The notes: generated by a model not told the origin, from the sequence alone. Positions 47,563 to 58,890 are shown, counted from the first letter of the stretch. The stretch: DNA of 64,000 nucleotides from Lysobacter sp. FW306-1B-D06B (GCF_038446665.1 NZ_CP151802.1:3596001-3660000); one strand, 5' to 3'. Numbers and translations: made by a program.

Positions 47563-47799
47563 GGGAGTCTCCTGTTGCCTGCCCGTCAATGTCGGGCCGA
47601 CCGCGCCGCCCGGCCAGTGCCGTGGGTGGAACGGTCCATGTTCCGGGCTCCCGTGACGGCTCCTTCTTCTGCCCCTCCCCCTGCTTGCAGGGGGTGAGGA
47701 GGGATGCTTGCGCGCCACAGGCGCGCTTCCCGACGAACGCCATCGGGCCGCGCCCGATGGCTGCGCGCCCATCCATGGGCGTCGGCGCGCCTCCCACCA

Positions 47800-50700
47800 T
47801 CACCACCCGATGCCAATACCCGCACCCGCGCTCTGCTCGCTGCCGCTGAAGGCCGCGCCCATGGAGAACGACACGTTCGGCTTCAGCCGGCGCTGGTAGC
47901 CGATCGACACCGCTTCCTCGCCTTCCGAGTAACCGGCGCCGACTGACACGCGGTTGTCTGTCTGGATGTTCGCCGCACTGGAGGCCATGTGGATCATCGC
48001 GGCGTTCATCGCGCCCTGGCGGTTGATGCGGCGATCCGTGTGGCGGAACTCGTCCTCCACCTCGCCGCGCAGGTCTTCGATGGCCTGCATCGGCACGGCG
48101 ACGATCTCCTGCACGCGCGCGTCCGTGTACGCGTTCGCCTGCGTCAGCGTGGTGACCGATTGCGCCTGCATCTGCTGCACGTTCACCGCGTCCGTCGGCG
48201 CGCTGCCGGCGGCGACGTTGGCGACCTGGCGTTCCGCGCCGGCCGAACCGACCGACACCGTATTGGCACGATCGGCCACCGAGTTGGCACCGAGCGCAAC
48301 GCTGTTGTCCGCGCTGGCCTGCGCGTTGCTGCCGGCGGCGACCGCATTGGTGCCGGTCGCGGTCGCCGGCCCCGCGTCCTGCGCGGTGAAGCGTGCATCG
48401 CTGCCGCCGCCTCCACCGCCCTGCGACTGGAGGAACTGCAGCGCCGAAGCCACGTCGTTGAAGACGTTGCCGTCGAGCACGAACTGCGGCGCCTGCAACA
48501 CGTTGCCGTTGACCAGCGCGCCGCTGCCCGTCAGCGCGTTGCTCATGCTCTGCAAGCTGCCGTACAACTGGCCGCCGTTGATGGCCTCGGTGCTGCCCGC
48601 GCCAACCGCACCGTCGCCGAGGTTCACGATCTTGTTGGGCCCGGCGCCCAGATGGTTCGCACTGAAGGCATTGGCGCCCGCGTCCCACAGCAACGCGTCA
48701 CCCGCCGCCACCTGCACCGCGCGCAGCTGCGCGACGTTGACCGCGTCGGTGTCGTCGCTGCCCGCCGCGACGTGCGTCAACTTGCGTGCCGCCGATGCCC
48801 TGCCGAAGGACACCTCGCCGATGGAGTTCTGCGGTGCCGCCAGTCCGAAGGCCGTGTAGCCCGTCTGCGGGCCGACCGTGGTGACCGATTCGGCGCCGAT
48901 GGCGACCGACAGCAGATGCGAACTGACCGCGCCGGTGCCCAGTGCGACCGACAGCGGCTGCAATGCGAGCGCACTGCCGCCGAGCGCAACGCTGCCCGCA
49001 CCGAAGGATTCCGCCTGCACGCCCACGGCCACGCCGGACGTGCCTCCGACGAGCGTGTTGCGACCGATGGCGATGCCGTCGCTCGCGGCCGTTTCGATCG
49101 TCGCTCCGTTGCCGATGCCGATGCCGCTGTCGGCATTCACCACCGCCAACGGACCGACCGCGATGGACTCGGCGCCGACCGCCAGCGAGTCGGCCTGCGT
49201 CGAATTGGCGTGGAAGTACATCGAACCCGCACTCGACACGCCGCCGATCGCGCTCTGCAACTGCCGCACGGTCACGGCATCGCTGCCTTCCGTGCCGTCG
49301 GCGACGTTGATGATCTGCCGGTAGGCGGTATCGGTGCCGACCGAGATGGCACCCAGCAACGTGCGGTCCGTCGTGTTGAACGGAATGACGTGGATGCCCG
49401 CCGGGATCACCCCGACGGCCGGCGCGATGGCGCGGCCGGACACGGAGCCCGCGCCCAGCGCCACGCCGCCGTCCACGGTCGTGCTCGCGCCGAAGCCGAG
49501 CGCCGTGCCCTGCGTCGCGCCGACGTTCGTGTTCGCGCCGAAAGCCGATGACTGCAACGCACCGACGGCGATGACGCTGTCGGCGCCCACCGCCGTGCTC
49601 TGGTCGGCGAGCACCTGTGCGTTGCGGCCGACCGCCGTATCGGACGGCCCGGCGGCGCGGCTGGCGGCACCGACCGCGACGCTGTTCGCGCCCAGGGCCT
49701 GCGCGCCCGCGCCTGCGGCGACGGAGGTCAGTCCGCTGGCGACCGCGTCGTCGCTGCCGTCGTTCAATCCGTCCGCCTTGAAGTAGCGCGTGCTCGCGCC
49801 GACGACGATGCCGAGCTGGCTGACGTTCACGCCATCGGTCGGCGCCACGCCGGGCGCCACGTTCACCAGCCGGCGTTCCGCACCGACGGTGCCGAAGGAC
49901 ACCGTGTTGGCCAGATTGGCGACGCTGCCCGCGCCTAACGCGACGGCGTTCACCGCCGAGACGCTGCTGCCGAAGCCCAGCGCCGTGCCCTGCGACGCGG
50001 TCACGCTGGTGTTGGCGCCGAACGCCGACGCCTGCAATGCGCCCACGGCGATCGTCGCGTTCTCGCCGACGGCCGTGCTCTGGTCGGCGTTGACGCGCGC
50101 GTTGCGGCCGATGGCGGTGTCGCCCGGGCCGGCGGCGAAACTCGCCGCGCCCAGCGCGACGCTGCCCGCGCCCGCCGCCGCACTGCCGCGTCCGGCGGCG
50201 AAGGCATCCACCTGCGAGGCGACCGAGTCCGCGCCCAGCGCCAACGCACCGGTCTGCGATGCATTGGCGGAGCGGCCGAGCGAAGTCGCATTGGCCGCCG
50301 TCGCCTGCGCGTTGTTGCCCACCGCCAGCGCTTCGCTCGCGGTGGCATCGGCGGACTGGCCGAGCGCGACGCTGAGCGAGCCGGTCGCGGTGGAGTTCTG
50401 CCCCAGCGCCGTGCTCACGTTGCCCTGCGCCAGCGCCGAGGTACCCAGCGCGACCGAGTTGCTGCCGGTCGCGCGCGCGTTCTGGCCGATGGCGCTGGCC
50501 TGCGGCCCCTGCGCGAGCGCGGCGGTGCCGAAGGCGACGCTGTTCTGGCCGTTGGCGACGGCGTTCGCGCCGACCGCGGTGGCGTCCTTGTTGTTGGAAC
50601 GGCTGTTGTTGCCGATGGCGATGCCGTTGTCGATCGCCGTGCCGCTGGGATCGAGCGCCGCCACTATCGCGCCGGTGCCCACGGCCAGGCCGTTGAGCGA

Positions 50701-52380
50701 GTTCACCTGGCTGTTGTTGCCGATGGAAATGCCGTTGGCAGCCACGGCGGCGATCTGCGCGTTGGTGCCCATCACCACGCTGTCGGTGGCTGCGGCGCTG
50801 GAACGGAAACCGATGGCGATGGTGTTGCCCGCCTGCGCCTGCGCGAGCGTGCCCACGGCGGTGCTGTTGGTCGCCGTCGCGCGCGAGCCGCCGCCCAGCG
50901 CCAGCGCCGCCTGCTGCGTGGCGCTGGCATCGAAGCCGAACGCCGCGCTGCCCAGCGCGGTCGCGTGCGAGATCGTGCCGACCGCCGTGCTCGCCTGCGC
51001 GGTGGCGGTGCTGTCGGAGCCGATGGAAACGGTGCCGGTGTCGGTGGCCTGCGCGGCCGGACCGAACGCGATGGCGCCTTGCCCGGACGCCAGCGTCACT
51101 TCGTTCGCGTCCACCACGCCGTTGGCGTTGCTGTCGTTCCAGCCGCCGATGGCGGTGGTCAGCGTGTTCGTCGCCGAACTGCGATACCCCAGCGCCAGGC
51201 TGCTCTGCCCGCTGGCGACGACCTCGTTGCCCGCGGCCATGCTGGTCGCGCCGGTGGCCTGCGAACCGCCGCCGACGGCGAGCGCGCGATCGGCGGTCGC
51301 ATTGGCGCCGATGCCGAACGCCTGCGCGCCGATCACCGTCGCCTGCGCGCCGGTGCCGATGGCCAGCGTCTGCTCGGCCGTCGCGCGGGCGAACGCGCCC
51401 ACCGCGATCGCCGCTTCGCCTGTCGCAGTGCTGTTGGAGCCCAGCGCCGTCGTGCCGGGCCCGTTCGCCACCGCCGTGCTGCCGGCGGCGATGCTGAACT
51501 GGCCGGTGGTGGAGGCATCGTCGGTGCCGTCGCCCAGGCCGTCGGCCTGGAAGTAGCGGATGCCGTCGGCCACCTGGATCTGCACGGCGTTGAGCTGGCT
51601 CAGGTTGACCGCATCCGTCGGCGCGGTGCCGGCGGCGACGTTGACGATCTGCCGCTGCGCGCTGGCCGTGCCCACCGAAACCGTGTTGGCGCGATCGGCC
51701 ACCGACCCGGCGCCGAGCGCCACCGCGCCGGTCACCGAGACGCTGGCGCCCTGCCCCAGCGCCGTGGCCTGCGCGCCGGTGGCCTGCGCCGCCTGTCCCA
51801 CCGCCACCGCGTTGGCCGCCGCGCGGCTCTGGTTGCCGAAGGCCGAACCGTTCGCGGCACTCACCTGCGCGTTGTTGCCGATCGCGGTGGCGTTGACGAA
51901 GTTGGCCGTCGTCGCCTCGGCGGCGTCGGCGAGGTTGTCGTTGTTGAGGTCGACGAAACCGCCGAACGCCGCAGCGCCTTCCGCGTTTGCGCGCGACTGC
52001 CCACCCACCGCGATCGCACCTTCCGCATTGGCCTGCACCTGCGTGCCGACCGCCGTGGCCTGCAGACCGTTGGTGACCGCGCCGGCCCCCAGCGCAACCG
52101 CGCCGAAGCCCGTCGCACTGGCCTGGTTGCCGAAAGCCGACGCATTGCCGGTCGCGTTGGACGCAGTGGCGCTGCTGCCGCAGACGAAGGAGCCCGCACC
52201 GAGCACCACCTGCCCGCCCGGACCGGTGCACGTGGCCTGCGACCACGCCTGCGAACAAACGCCTGCGCCGAGCAGCGCCATCACCCACGCCGCCGATCTC
52301 AGGCGCGGCGGCCGTGCTTGCTGAAGGGGTTCATGCTGCGGCGCGATGCGCGCGCGCGGCGACTGTTGCTTGGCGGCCAT
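47800..52380 (-). CDS. trimeric autotransporter adhesin (YadA-like)
   Basis: A 1526-residue trimeric autotransporter (type Vc) that would project from the outer membrane and bind surfaces or host cells. It has an extended signal peptide (about 48 residues, core [12 protein letters not shown]), a very long head of YadA-type repeats (AxAxGxxAxAxG pattern such as [13 protein letters not shown]), and stalk-neck motifs (for example [57 protein letters not shown]). A short coiled stalk follows ([20 protein letters not shown]), then the 70-residue YadA anchor ending [10 protein letters not shown]. Two EF-hand-like loops sit in the head. The second ATG (52380) has GGGAG at good spacing. Confidence 0.92.
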   Translation of the reverse strand: MAAKQQSPRARIAPQHEPLQQARPPRLRSAAWVMALLGAGVCSQAWSQATCTGPGGQVVLGAGSFVCGSSATASNATGNASAFGNQASATGFGAVALGAGAVTNGLQATAVGTQVQANAEGAIAVGGQSRANAEGAAAFGGFVDLNNDNLADAAEATTANFVNATAIGNNAQVSAANGSAFGNQSRAAANAVAVGQAAQATGAQATALGQGASVSVTGAVALGAGSVADRANTVSVGTASAQRQIVNVAAGTAPTDAVNLSQLNAVQIQVADGIRYFQADGLGDGTDDASTTGQFSIAAGSTAVANGPGTTALGSNSTATGEAAIAVGAFARATAEQTLAIGTGAQATVIGAQAFGIGANATADRALAVGGGSQATGATSMAAGNEVVASGQSSLALGYRSSATNTLTTAIGGWNDSNANGVVDANEVTLASGQGAIAFGPAAQATDTGTVSIGSDSTATAQASTAVGTISHATALGSAAFGFDASATQQAALALGGGSRATATNSTAVGTLAQAQAGNTIAIGFRSSAAATDSVVMGTNAQIAAVAANGISIGNNSQVNSLNGLAVGTGAIVAALDPSGTAIDNGIAIGNNSRSNNKDATAVGANAVANGQNSVAFGTAALAQGPQASAIGQNARATGSNSVALGTSALAQGNVSTALGQNSTATGSLSVALGQSADATASEALAVGNNAQATAANATSLGRSANASQTGALALGADSVASQVDAFAAGRGSAAAGAGSVALGAASFAAGPGDTAIGRNARVNADQSTAVGENATIAVGALQASAFGANTSVTASQGTALGFGSSVSAVNAVALGAGSVANLANTVSFGTVGAERRLVNVAPGVAPTDGVNVSQLGIVVGASTRYFKADGLNDGSDDAVASGLTSVAAGAGAQALGANSVAVGAASRAAGPSDTAVGRNAQVLADQSTAVGADSVIAVGALQSSAFGANTNVGATQGTALGFGASTTVDGGVALGAGSVSGRAIAPAVGVIPAGIHVIPFNTTDRTLLGAISVGTDTAYRQIINVADGTEGSDAVTVRQLQSAIGGVSSAGSMYFHANSTQADSLAVGAESIAVGPLAVVNADSGIGIGNGATIETAASDGIAIGRNTLVGGTSGVAVGVQAESFGAGSVALGGSALALQPLSVALGTGAVSSHLLSVAIGAESVTTVGPQTGYTAFGLAAPQNSIGEVSFGRASAARKLTHVAAGSDDTDAVNVAQLRAVQVAAGDALLWDAGANAFSANHLGAGPNKIVNLGDGAVGAGSTEAINGGQLYGSLQSMSNALTGSGALVNGNVLQAPQFVLDGNVFNDVASALQFLQSQGGGGGGSDARFTAQDAGPATATGTNAVAAGSNAQASADNSVALGANSVADRANTVSVGSAGAERQVANVAAGSAPTDAVNVQQMQAQSVTTLTQANAYTDARVQEIVAVPMQAIEDLRGEVEDEFRHTDRRINRQGAMNAAMIHMASSAANIQTDNRVSVGAGYSEGEEAVSIGYQRRLKPNVSFSMGAAFSGSEQSAGAGIGIGW
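51100..51135 (-). other. EF-hand-like loop 2 within the adhesin head
   Basis: Encodes [12 protein letters not shown], residues 416-427 of the adhesin, with Asp/Asn/Asn at positions 1, 3, 5, Gly at 6 and Glu at 12: a canonical DxNxNGxxDxxE calcium loop inserted between two YadA repeats. Confidence 0.7.
51916..51951 (-). other. EF-hand-like loop 1 within the adhesin head
   Basis: Encodes [12 protein letters not shown], residues 144-155 of the adhesin, with Asp, Asn, Asp at positions 1, 3, 5, Asp at 9 and Glu at 12; position 6 is Asn instead of Gly. Confidence 0.6.
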
Positions 52381-52659
52381 GACCATCTCCCGTCGTCGGC
52401 GGAATCGATGAGCGGGTGCCGGGAACGGGCGACAACGGTGGCAGGCACCCTGGGGCGGTGCGCATCGGCACGTCCGGCTGACCGATGCATGCGTTGGGTG
52501 GGCTTCACCTTCGTCTAGGCGGAGTCACGGCCCATCGGTGGATTACCCGGCCGCGCGTGGAGACCGAATGAAGAATTTGCGAAAACCGTGCATTCACGCG
52601 CGCGCCCCGCCCCTGGAGGGGCGAAGGTCGCCAGACGTGAAGTGCTATGCGGCCGCGCC

Positions 52660-54870
52660 TCAGGCGCGGCGCGTGATCCGCCAGCAGCGGTGAATGCGCG
52701 CGTCGCGCTCGAAGTCCGGCGGAATCGTGCGCGCGGAAATGTCCTCGACGTGCGCAAACTCGGCGAGGGCCGTTTCATCCAGGCGGAAGCGCCGGAAGTT
52801 GTTGGAGAAATACAGCACGCCGCCGTCGGCCAGTCGCGCCACCGCCGCGCGCAGCAGGCGCACGTGCTGCGCCTGCACGTCGAAATCCTGCGCACGCTTG
52901 GAATTGGAGAACGTCGGCGGGTCGCAGAAGATCATGTCGTACTGCTGCGTGTCGGCTTCCAGCCAGCTCAGCGCATCGGCCTGCACGAGGCGATGGCGCG
53001 TGCCGCCCATGTTGTTCTCGCGCAGGTTGTCGGCGCACCACTCCAGGTACGTCGCGGACAGATCCACGGTGGTCGTCAGGCGTGCGCCGCCGACGGCGGC
53101 CTGCACGGTCGCCGCGCCCGTGTAGCCGAACAGGTTGAGGAAGCGCACGTCCTGCGCTTCATCGGCGATGTGCAGGCGCATCGGGCGATGGTCCAGGAAC
53201 AGGCCCGTGTCGAGGTAGTCGAACAGGTTCACCAGCAACCGCGCGCGGCCTTCGCGCACGGGCACGAACTCGCCGCGCGAATCCATCTGCCCGTACTTGC
53301 TGCCGCCCTTGCCGCGGGAGCGCGTCTTCAACGCCACGTTCTCGCGCGGCACCGCGAAGACCTCGCGCACGGCGGCAAGCAGTTCGTTGAGCCGGCGACG
53401 CTGCACGTTCTCGGGGATCTCCGCAGGCGCGGCGTATTCCTGCACGTGCGCGAAGGTGCGCGGCGTGGCTTCGTCGGTGGTGTACAGGTCGATGGCCGCG
53501 GCGTACTCGGGAATGTCCGCGTCGTAGGCGCGATAACAGGTGATGCCTTCGCTCTCGCGCCAGTGCTTGAGCTTGCGCAGGTTCTTGCGCAGGCGGTTGG
53601 CGACCATCTGCGCGCCTTCCGACAGCGTCGGCGCCACTTCGACGCCGGCTTCGTCGGTGCGGCGGCGCTGCACCGGTGCGACCGGATCGCAGACGATCAG
53701 CGTGCATTCGATCGCGCCGTTGAACAGCTGGTACTTCTTCGACGCGCGCAAGCCCGTCGCGAACGCGAGTTCGGCGTCGCCGCACAGCAGGCTGGCCCGC
53801 CACTGCGGCACGGCGCGCTTGAGCGCATCGCCGAGCGCGCGGTACAGCGCGGGGTCGGCATGCAGGCGCGCGTCATACGGCGGGTTGCAGACGACCAGGC
53901 CCTGCTGTCCGTCACCGGCGCGCGGTTCGCCATCGCCGTCCGCATCGTGCGCTGTGGAAGGATGGACCGGCGCGTCGAGCGAGCGGATGTCCCCCACCTT
54001 GAACTCGATCAATCCCGCCAGCCCGGCCAGCACGGCGTTGTCCTGCGCGGCGCGGATCGCGTGCGGGTCGGTATCGCGACCGAAGAACGCCGGGCGCAGC
54101 GCGTTCATGCCGGACGCTTCGCGCTTGCGCGCATCGTCGACGAGCGCATGCCACGCCGCCGCATCCAGGCCGCGCCAGCGCGTGGGCAGTTCGTTGCCGT
54201 GGCGCTGCAGGCCCGGCGCGACGTCGGCGGCCATCAATGCGCCTTCGATCAACAGCGTGCCGCTGCCGCACATCGGATCGAGCAGCGCGCCGCCTTCGGC
54301 GTACACCTTCGTCCAGTGCCCGCGCATCAGCACGGCCGCGGCGAGGTTTTCCTTCAACGGCGCCTCGCCCTGCTTGGTGCGCCAGCCGCGGCGGTGCATC
54401 GGGCCGCCCGACAGGTCGATCGAAACGATCGCGCGGCCCTTTCGCAGCACCAGGCTCAAGCGCAGGTCCGGCGATTCGACATCGACGTCCGGGCGCGTAC
54501 CGGTCTTGCCGCGCATCACGTCGACGACCGCGTCCTTCACGCGTTGCGCGGCGTAGCGCGCGTGCGTGATCGCCTCGCCGGACACGTGCGCGTCCACGGC
54601 GAGCGTGTCGCCCTGCGCGAGGTGCGCCGTCCAGTCGATCGCGGCGACACCGGCGTACAGCGCGTGTTCGTCGGGGCAATCGAATTCGGCGATGGGCCAC
54701 AGCACGCGGCTGGCCAGGCGCGACCACAGCACGGCGCGCTGCGCATCGTGCAGCGTGCCTTCGACGTTGACGCCGGCCATGGCGGCCGTCGCGCGCGTGC
54801 AGCCCAATGCGGCCAGCTCGTCGGCGAGCAGGTATTCGAGGCCTTTGCCGCAGCTGGCGAAGAATTTCAT
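52660..54870 (-). CDS. rlmKL: RlmKL, bifunctional 23S rRNA methyltransferase
   Basis: The fused enzyme makes m2G2445 (RlmL half) and m7G2069 (RlmK half) in 23S rRNA. The 736-residue protein starts [20 protein letters not shown], followed by a THUMP domain (to about 160), the RlmL domain with [17 protein letters not shown] and NPPYDARL, and the RlmK domain with [14 protein letters not shown] and [13 protein letters not shown]. Length and order match E. coli (702) with a short insert [15 protein letters not shown]. It is the last gene of a three-gene minus-strand operon. Confidence 0.95.
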   Translation of the reverse strand: MKFFASCGKGLEYLLADELAALGCTRATAAMAGVNVEGTLHDAQRAVLWSRLASRVLWPIAEFDCPDEHALYAGVAAIDWTAHLAQGDTLAVDAHVSGEAITHARYAAQRVKDAVVDVMRGKTGTRPDVDVESPDLRLSLVLRKGRAIVSIDLSGGPMHRRGWRTKQGEAPLKENLAAAVLMRGHWTKVYAEGGALLDPMCGSGTLLIEGALMAADVAPGLQRHGNELPTRWRGLDAAAWHALVDDARKREASGMNALRPAFFGRDTDPHAIRAAQDNAVLAGLAGLIEFKVGDIRSLDAPVHPSTAHDADGDGEPRAGDGQQGLVVCNPPYDARLHADPALYRALGDALKRAVPQWRASLLCGDAELAFATGLRASKKYQLFNGAIECTLIVCDPVAPVQRRRTDEAGVEVAPTLSEGAQMVANRLRKNLRKLKHWRESEGITCYRAYDADIPEYAAAIDLYTTDEATPRTFAHVQEYAAPAEIPENVQRRRLNELLAAVREVFAVPRENVALKTRSRGKGGSKYGQMDSRGEFVPVREGRARLLVNLFDYLDTGLFLDHRPMRLHIADEAQDVRFLNLFGYTGAATVQAAVGGARLTTTVDLSATYLEWCADNLRENNMGGTRHRLVQADALSWLEADTQQYDMIFCDPPTFSNSKRAQDFDVQAQHVRLLRAAVARLADGGVLYFSNNFRRFRLDETALAEFAHVEDISARTIPPDFERDARIHRCWRITRRA

Positions 54871-54877
54871 TGAAGTC

Positions 54878-55408
54878 TCAGAGCGAAGCGAGCAGCGAGG
54901 CGAACGCTTCCGCGCTCGTCTCGACGTGATTGGAAAGACGATGGCTGTCGTCGACCAGCAGCAGGCGCGCACTGCGCGCGTACGACCAGGCGACGACTTC
55001 GGCGGCGGGAATCAGTTCGTCGTTCCAGCCGTGGATGACGGACGTGGGCACGCGCGCGGCGTCCAGTCGCGGCGCCTCGCCCATGCGCACCGGCGGCGCC
55101 ATCAGGAACAGGCCCAGCGGCTGGACCTTCAGCGAGACGAAGCCGGAGATGTACGCACCCAGGCTCGACCCGGCCAGCACTACGGGACCCCGCGCGGCGG
55201 CATCGCGCGCCAGGCCGAGCAGGCGCTCCATGCGTGCGTAGACGTCGCCCACTTCGCTGACATCGCGCCTGGCGTCCAGGTCGGTGTAGTCGGGGCGCTC
55301 GTGGCTCCAGCCCAGGCGCTGCGCGGCATCCGCCAGCGCGGTGACCTTGGTCGCGTCGGGGCCGCTTTCGAAGCCGTGGGAAAGAATGCAGTGTCCGCGC
55401 GTGCTCAT
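54878..55408 (-). CDS. small alpha/beta hydrolase (YqiA/esterase-like)
   Basis: A 176-residue alpha/beta hydrolase. The oxyanion region is [11 protein letters not shown] near residue 10, the nucleophile Ser lies in [12 protein letters not shown], the acid is probably in [10 protein letters not shown] and the His in DDSHRLSNH. Substrate unknown; YqiA-like esterases cleave short esters. The start overlaps the MOSC gene stop by four bases, and seven bases separate its stop from the rlmKL start. Confidence 0.8.
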   Translation of the reverse strand: MSTRGHCILSHGFESGPDATKVTALADAAQRLGWSHERPDYTDLDARRDVSEVGDVYARMERLLGLARDAAARGPVVLAGSSLGAYISGFVSLKVQPLGLFLMAPPVRMGEAPRLDAARVPTSVIHGWNDELIPAAEVVAWSYARSARLLLVDDSHRLSNHVETSAEAFASLLASL

Positions 55409-55920
55409 GCGTTGGTGTCGATGTCCGTGAGGGCGACGACCGTGTCGCCGCGGCGGATGATTCCGCCTTCGAGGATGCGAGCGCACAGGCCGCCGTGGCC
55501 GCGCATCGCGTTGAAACCGCCGGGCCCGAGCGCGGCTTCCATGCGCGAGCACGGATCGCAGCTGTCGGTGCCTTCCAGCACGACCTCGCCGATGCGGAAC
55601 CGCCGACCCTTCAGCGCCACCAGCGGCAGCCCGGAGACGACGAGGTTGCGGCGCAGCGTGGCCGGCTGCACGGCGTCGTGGCCTGCGAGTGCGGCGATCA
55701 CCGGCAGGTGTTCGGCCTGGATCAGGGTGATGCCGCGCTTGCCGCTGCCGCCCGTGTAACGGTCGCCCGCCAGGCCGGCGCCGGTTTGCGCCTGGACCTG
55801 GTCGACCTCGACCATGGGCACGTCGCGCTCGCGACGCAGGCCGATCCATTCGACCTGGCCGGCGCGCGGGAGCATGGCCATCAGTTTGCCGAGCTCGGAG
55901 TCGGCGGGCGGGAGCTTCAT
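55405..55920 (-). CDS. MOSC domain protein
   Basis: A 171-residue stand-alone MOSC domain (molybdenum cofactor sulfurase C-terminal, YiiM-like). It has TGAGLAGDRYTGGSGKRGIT, LRRNLVVSGLPLVAL and the conserved Cys in TDSCDPCSRME, expected to carry sulfur or bind the cofactor. ATG at 55920. First gene of the operon with the hydrolase and rlmKL; the functional link is not clear. Confidence 0.85.
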   Translation of the reverse strand: MKLPPADSELGKLMAMLPRAGQVEWIGLRRERDVPMVEVDQVQAQTGAGLAGDRYTGGSGKRGITLIQAEHLPVIAALAGHDAVQPATLRRNLVVSGLPLVALKGRRFRIGEVVLEGTDSCDPCSRMEAALGPGGFNAMRGHGGLCARILEGGIIRRGDTVVALTDIDTNA

Positions 55921-56004
55921 GGGCGGCTGGGTTCGGGGTCGGCCGCGACGGTCGCAGGCGGGGAATCGACGCCGGGCGGCAACGGGACGCCGCGCGGGAG
56001 GCGA

Positions 56005-56595
56005 ATGGTAGCATCCGGCCCCATGTCGCCCGCCCCTCCGGCTCCGCCCATCGCCCTGGAACCGCTGCCCTACGAGGACCGCCTCGACGCGCGGCCGCGT
56101 GCGCAGATCGACCTCGTCGTCATCCACTGCACGGAGCTTCCGGACCTGACGATGGCGCGGCGCTTCGGCGAGGAAGTGCTGTACGAAGGTTCGCTGACCG
56201 GCAACAGCGGCCACTACTACATCGACCGCGACGGCAGCCTGCACCGGTACGTCGCGCCGGAGCGCGTGGCGCACCACGTGCGTGGCCACAATCCGCGCTC
56301 GATCGGCATCGAACTGGTGAACCGCGGCCGCTATCCCGACTGGCTGGCGGCCTCGCACCAGGCGATGGACGAGGCGTACACGGCGGCGCAGATCGAGGCA
56401 CTGATCGCGCTGCTGCGCTGGCTGGAATCGGAACTGCCGTCGCTGCGCTTCATCGCCGGCCACGAGGACCTGGACACCACGCAAGTGCCGGCGACGGACG
56501 ACCCGGACGTGCTCGTGCCGCGCAAGCGCGATCCGGGGCCGATGTTTCCGTGGGATCGCGTGATGGCGGGCGTGGGGTTGCAGCGGCTGGTGTAA
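56005..56595 (+). CDS. AmpD-type N-acetylmuramoyl-L-alanine amidase
   Basis: A 196-residue zinc amidase of the amidase_2 family that cuts muropeptides between MurNAc and L-Ala. Zinc ligands are His in VVIHCTE, His in FIAGHEDL and Asp in KRDPGPMF; the substrate loop is SGHYYIDRDGSLHRYV. No signal peptide, so a cytoplasmic AmpD-like recycling role is likely. The start at 56005 (MVASGPMSP) follows GGGAGG; an ATG six codons later at 56023 is possible. With creBCD it belongs to the cell-wall/beta-lactam theme. Confidence 0.87.
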   Translation: MVASGPMSPAPPAPPIALEPLPYEDRLDARPRAQIDLVVIHCTELPDLTMARRFGEEVLYEGSLTGNSGHYYIDRDGSLHRYVAPERVAHHVRGHNPRSIGIELVNRGRYPDWLAASHQAMDEAYTAAQIEALIALLRWLESELPSLRFIAGHEDLDTTQVPATDDPDVLVPRKRDPGPMFPWDRVMAGVGLQRLV

Positions 56596-56639
56596 ACCGG
56601 CTGGCGAGCGGGGCCGGGGCCCATTCGGGCCCATTGAAG

Positions 56640-56744
56640 CTGTCGTTCCCGCGAAGGCGGGAATGCAAGTGCCCGACCCATCACGCTCTGCGGAGGACGG
56701 GATGAACGCTGCGAGTTGGATCCCCGCCTTCGCGGGGATGACGG
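56640..56744. repeat. BIME-like paired palindrome, copy 2
   Basis: TTCCCGCGAAGGCGGGAA, about 60 bp with CACGCTCTGC, then ATCCCCGCCTTCGCGGGGAT. Same build and length as 8561-8663. Confidence 0.8.
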
Positions 56745-56786
56745 CATGGAAGGCGGAGGCCCGTACGCGAGGCCATCGGGTTCGAT

Positions 56787-56822
56787 CTTGCGAATCCCCA
56801 TTCCCCATTCCCCATTCCCGGC
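56787..56822. repeat. CGAATCCCCATTCCCCATTCC repeat before tesB
   Basis: CTTGCGAATCCCCATTCCCC and two more ATTCCCC units, a variant of the GAATCCC repeat found before phoR, rlmJ and the gene at 57908. It ends about 68 bp before the tesB ATG. Confidence 0.7.
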
Positions 56823-56889
56823 CTCCTCCCGCCAGGGCCTCCGAACCCCGCCGGTTATACTTTTCCTCATTCCACGCACGAGTCCCCGC

Positions 56890-57795
56890 ATGACCGCCCA
56901 CGAGCAAGTCGTTCCCGAACTGGTCGAGCTGCTCTCGCTGGAACGGCTGGAGGACAACCTGTTCCGCGGCCAGAGTCGCGACATCGGCACCAAGTACGTG
57001 TTCGGTGGGCAGGTGCTCGGCCAGGCGCTGTCGGCCGCGCAGGCGACCATGGAGGCGCCGCGTGGCGCGCACTCGCTGCACGCGTACTTCCTGCGCGCCG
57101 GCGACATCGCCGCGCCGATCGTCTACCAGATCGACCGCACCCGCGACGGCGGCAGCTTCTCCGTGCGCCGCGTCACCGCGATCCAGCACGGCGAAGTGAT
57201 CTTCTTCATGGCCGCCTCGTTCCAGCAGGACGAGGACGGCGCCGAGCACCAGCTCTCGATGCCCGAGGTGCCCAAGCCCGAGGACATCGATCCCGCGCCG
57301 GCGGTGCCCGAGCACGTCATGGCGACGCTGCCGATCAAGGTGCAGCGCTGGCTTTCGCGCAAGGGGCCGTTCGAGCTGCGCCACGTCTATCCGCGCGACG
57401 AGCTCAACCCGCCCAAGCGCCCGCCGTTCCAGCAGTTCTGGTTCCGCCTGACCGAACGCGTCGGCGATGCGCCGGAGTTGCATCGCGCACTGCTCGCCTA
57501 TGCCTCCGACTTCCACCTGCTCGGCACCGCGACGTTCCCGCATGGCGTGAGCTATTACCAGCCCAACGTGCAGATGGCCTCGCTCGATCACGCACTGTGG
57601 TTCCACCGCCCGTTCCGCGCCGACGACTGGCTGCTCTATTCGATGGACAGCCCCACCGTGCAGAGCAGCCGGGGCCTGGCGCGCGGGCAGATCTTCGACC
57701 GCAACGGCCACCTCATCGCCAGCACCGCGCAGGAAGGACTGATCCGCGTGGTGAAGGACGCCGCTGCGGCGGCGCATGTGCCGGCGAGGGAGTGA
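56890..57795 (+). CDS. tesB: TesB, acyl-CoA thioesterase II
   Basis: TesB hydrolyses medium- and long-chain acyl-CoA. The 301-residue protein is a double hot-dog: first half with RDIGTKYVFGGQVLGQALSA and HSLHAYFLRAGD, second half with LDHALWFHRPFRADDWLLYS and ARGQIFDRNGHLIASTAQEG, which hold the catalytic Asp, Thr and Gln. ATG at 56890. Followed by a DUF2007 gene after a 112-bp inverted repeat. Confidence 0.94.
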   Translation: MTAHEQVVPELVELLSLERLEDNLFRGQSRDIGTKYVFGGQVLGQALSAAQATMEAPRGAHSLHAYFLRAGDIAAPIVYQIDRTRDGGSFSVRRVTAIQHGEVIFFMAASFQQDEDGAEHQLSMPEVPKPEDIDPAPAVPEHVMATLPIKVQRWLSRKGPFELRHVYPRDELNPPKRPPFQQFWFRLTERVGDAPELHRALLAYASDFHLLGTATFPHGVSYYQPNVQMASLDHALWFHRPFRADDWLLYSMDSPTVQSSRGLARGQIFDRNGHLIASTAQEGLIRVVKDAAAAAHVPARE

Positions 57796-57797
57796 GG

Positions 57798-57907
57798 CCG
57801 GGATTCGGGATTCGCAAGAGCCCGCTCCGCCCCGACACTCCAAGCGCTTCGCCGTCTCCAATCCTGCTCTTGCGAATCCCCACTCCCGAATCCCGAATCC
57901 CAATGCA
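57798..57907. repeat. GGATTCGGGATTCG-type inverted repeat before the DUF2007 gene
   Basis: GGGATTCGGGATTCGCAAGA GC (57804-57825) faces GCTCTTGCGAATCCCCACTC and further CCCGAATCCC (57866-57901). The arms start right after the tesB stop and end 7 bp before the next ATG. The phrase GCTCTTGCGAATCCC is shared with the phoB-phoR spacer. Confidence 0.85.
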
Positions 57908-58762
57908 ATGAGACAAGTCTTCAGCAGCCAGCGCCTTGAGAACGTCGAGAGCGTCGCGCAGATGCTGCGCGATGCCGACATCGAGGTGCGCATCACCAAC
58001 GGACGTTCCTACAAGGGCGGCCGTCGCGGCACGTTCAGTTACAGCGAGGAAGCCGGCGGCCCGAAGCCGGCCGTGTGGGTCGTGCGTTCGGACGATACCG
58101 TTCGCGCGCGCGAGATTCTGCGCGGCGCCGGGCTTCTTGAAACCACGCGCGAGAGCTTCTCCGGTCCGAGCTTCCGGTTGAATTCGCAGGACAGCGGCCC
58201 GGCCAAGAAGGCGCAGACGCGCATGCTGCGCATCAAGCTGGTGCTGCTGGCGGGCATCGTCCTCGTCGGCTGGCTGGCGATCATGCACGTGGTGAAGACC
58301 GACATCCCGACCGAAGCGCTGAAGACGCACCCGCTCGACGGTTCGCTCGCGCAGATCCCGCAACCGCTGGCGGCGGCGATCTTCACGCAGGAGCTGCCGA
58401 AGACGCACATTGACGTGCTGTGCCTGTCGATCGACGGACAGGACGCCTCGCCGGAACTGATCCAGGCGATGCAGCCGCTGGTGATGAAACCGCGACGCCG
58501 TGAGGTGGTGCCTGCGTCGCAATGCGTGCGCACCGCGAACGACGAAGTCGGCAGCCAGCAGCGCGGCACCGGCAAGCCGGCGCTGCTGGTGGACGTGCAC
58601 GCGTTCCGTCCGAAGTCGCGCGACGATGAGGACCGGGTCACCGGCGTGATCGAATACACCGCGTACCACCATCGCCTGTCGGGTTCGTACAAGACGCTGG
58701 AAGTGCAGCAGACCGAGGCCGGATGGCAGGTCGTGCGGACGTTGAAGCACGTGGCGATGTGA
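57908..58762 (+). CDS. DUF2007 membrane protein ('pathogenicity-like')
   Basis: A 284-residue protein. The N-terminal 75 residues (MRQVFSSQRLENVESVAQML and AVWVVRSDDTVRAREILR) are a DUF2007-type putative signal-transducing domain, often of the P-II fold. A membrane helix spans about 107-127 (IKLVLLAGIVLVGWLAIM), followed by a periplasmic domain with two Cys. Xanthomonas homologues are named pathogenicity-like protein without proven function. ATG at 57908. Confidence 0.75.
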   Translation: MRQVFSSQRLENVESVAQMLRDADIEVRITNGRSYKGGRRGTFSYSEEAGGPKPAVWVVRSDDTVRAREILRGAGLLETTRESFSGPSFRLNSQDSGPAKKAQTRMLRIKLVLLAGIVLVGWLAIMHVVKTDIPTEALKTHPLDGSLAQIPQPLAAAIFTQELPKTHIDVLCLSIDGQDASPELIQAMQPLVMKPRRREVVPASQCVRTANDEVGSQQRGTGKPALLVDVHAFRPKSRDDEDRVTGVIEYTAYHHRLSGSYKTLEVQQTEAGWQVVRTLKHVAM

Positions 58763-58890
58763 GTCGCGCCATGCGTTCGCCCTTCGTCGGACCGACTTCG
58801 TAATCTCTCCACCGTTCGTCCTGAGCGTAGGCCGAAGTCGAAGGATGAAGCGGTGTGCCCCAGAGGTGGATGGACCAACGTCCGGCACCC

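Noticed and set aside
52608..52623. CGCCCCT/AGGGGCG hairpin after rlmKL as a terminator
   Set aside because: Short two-base loop and a GC-only tail; too little to support the call.
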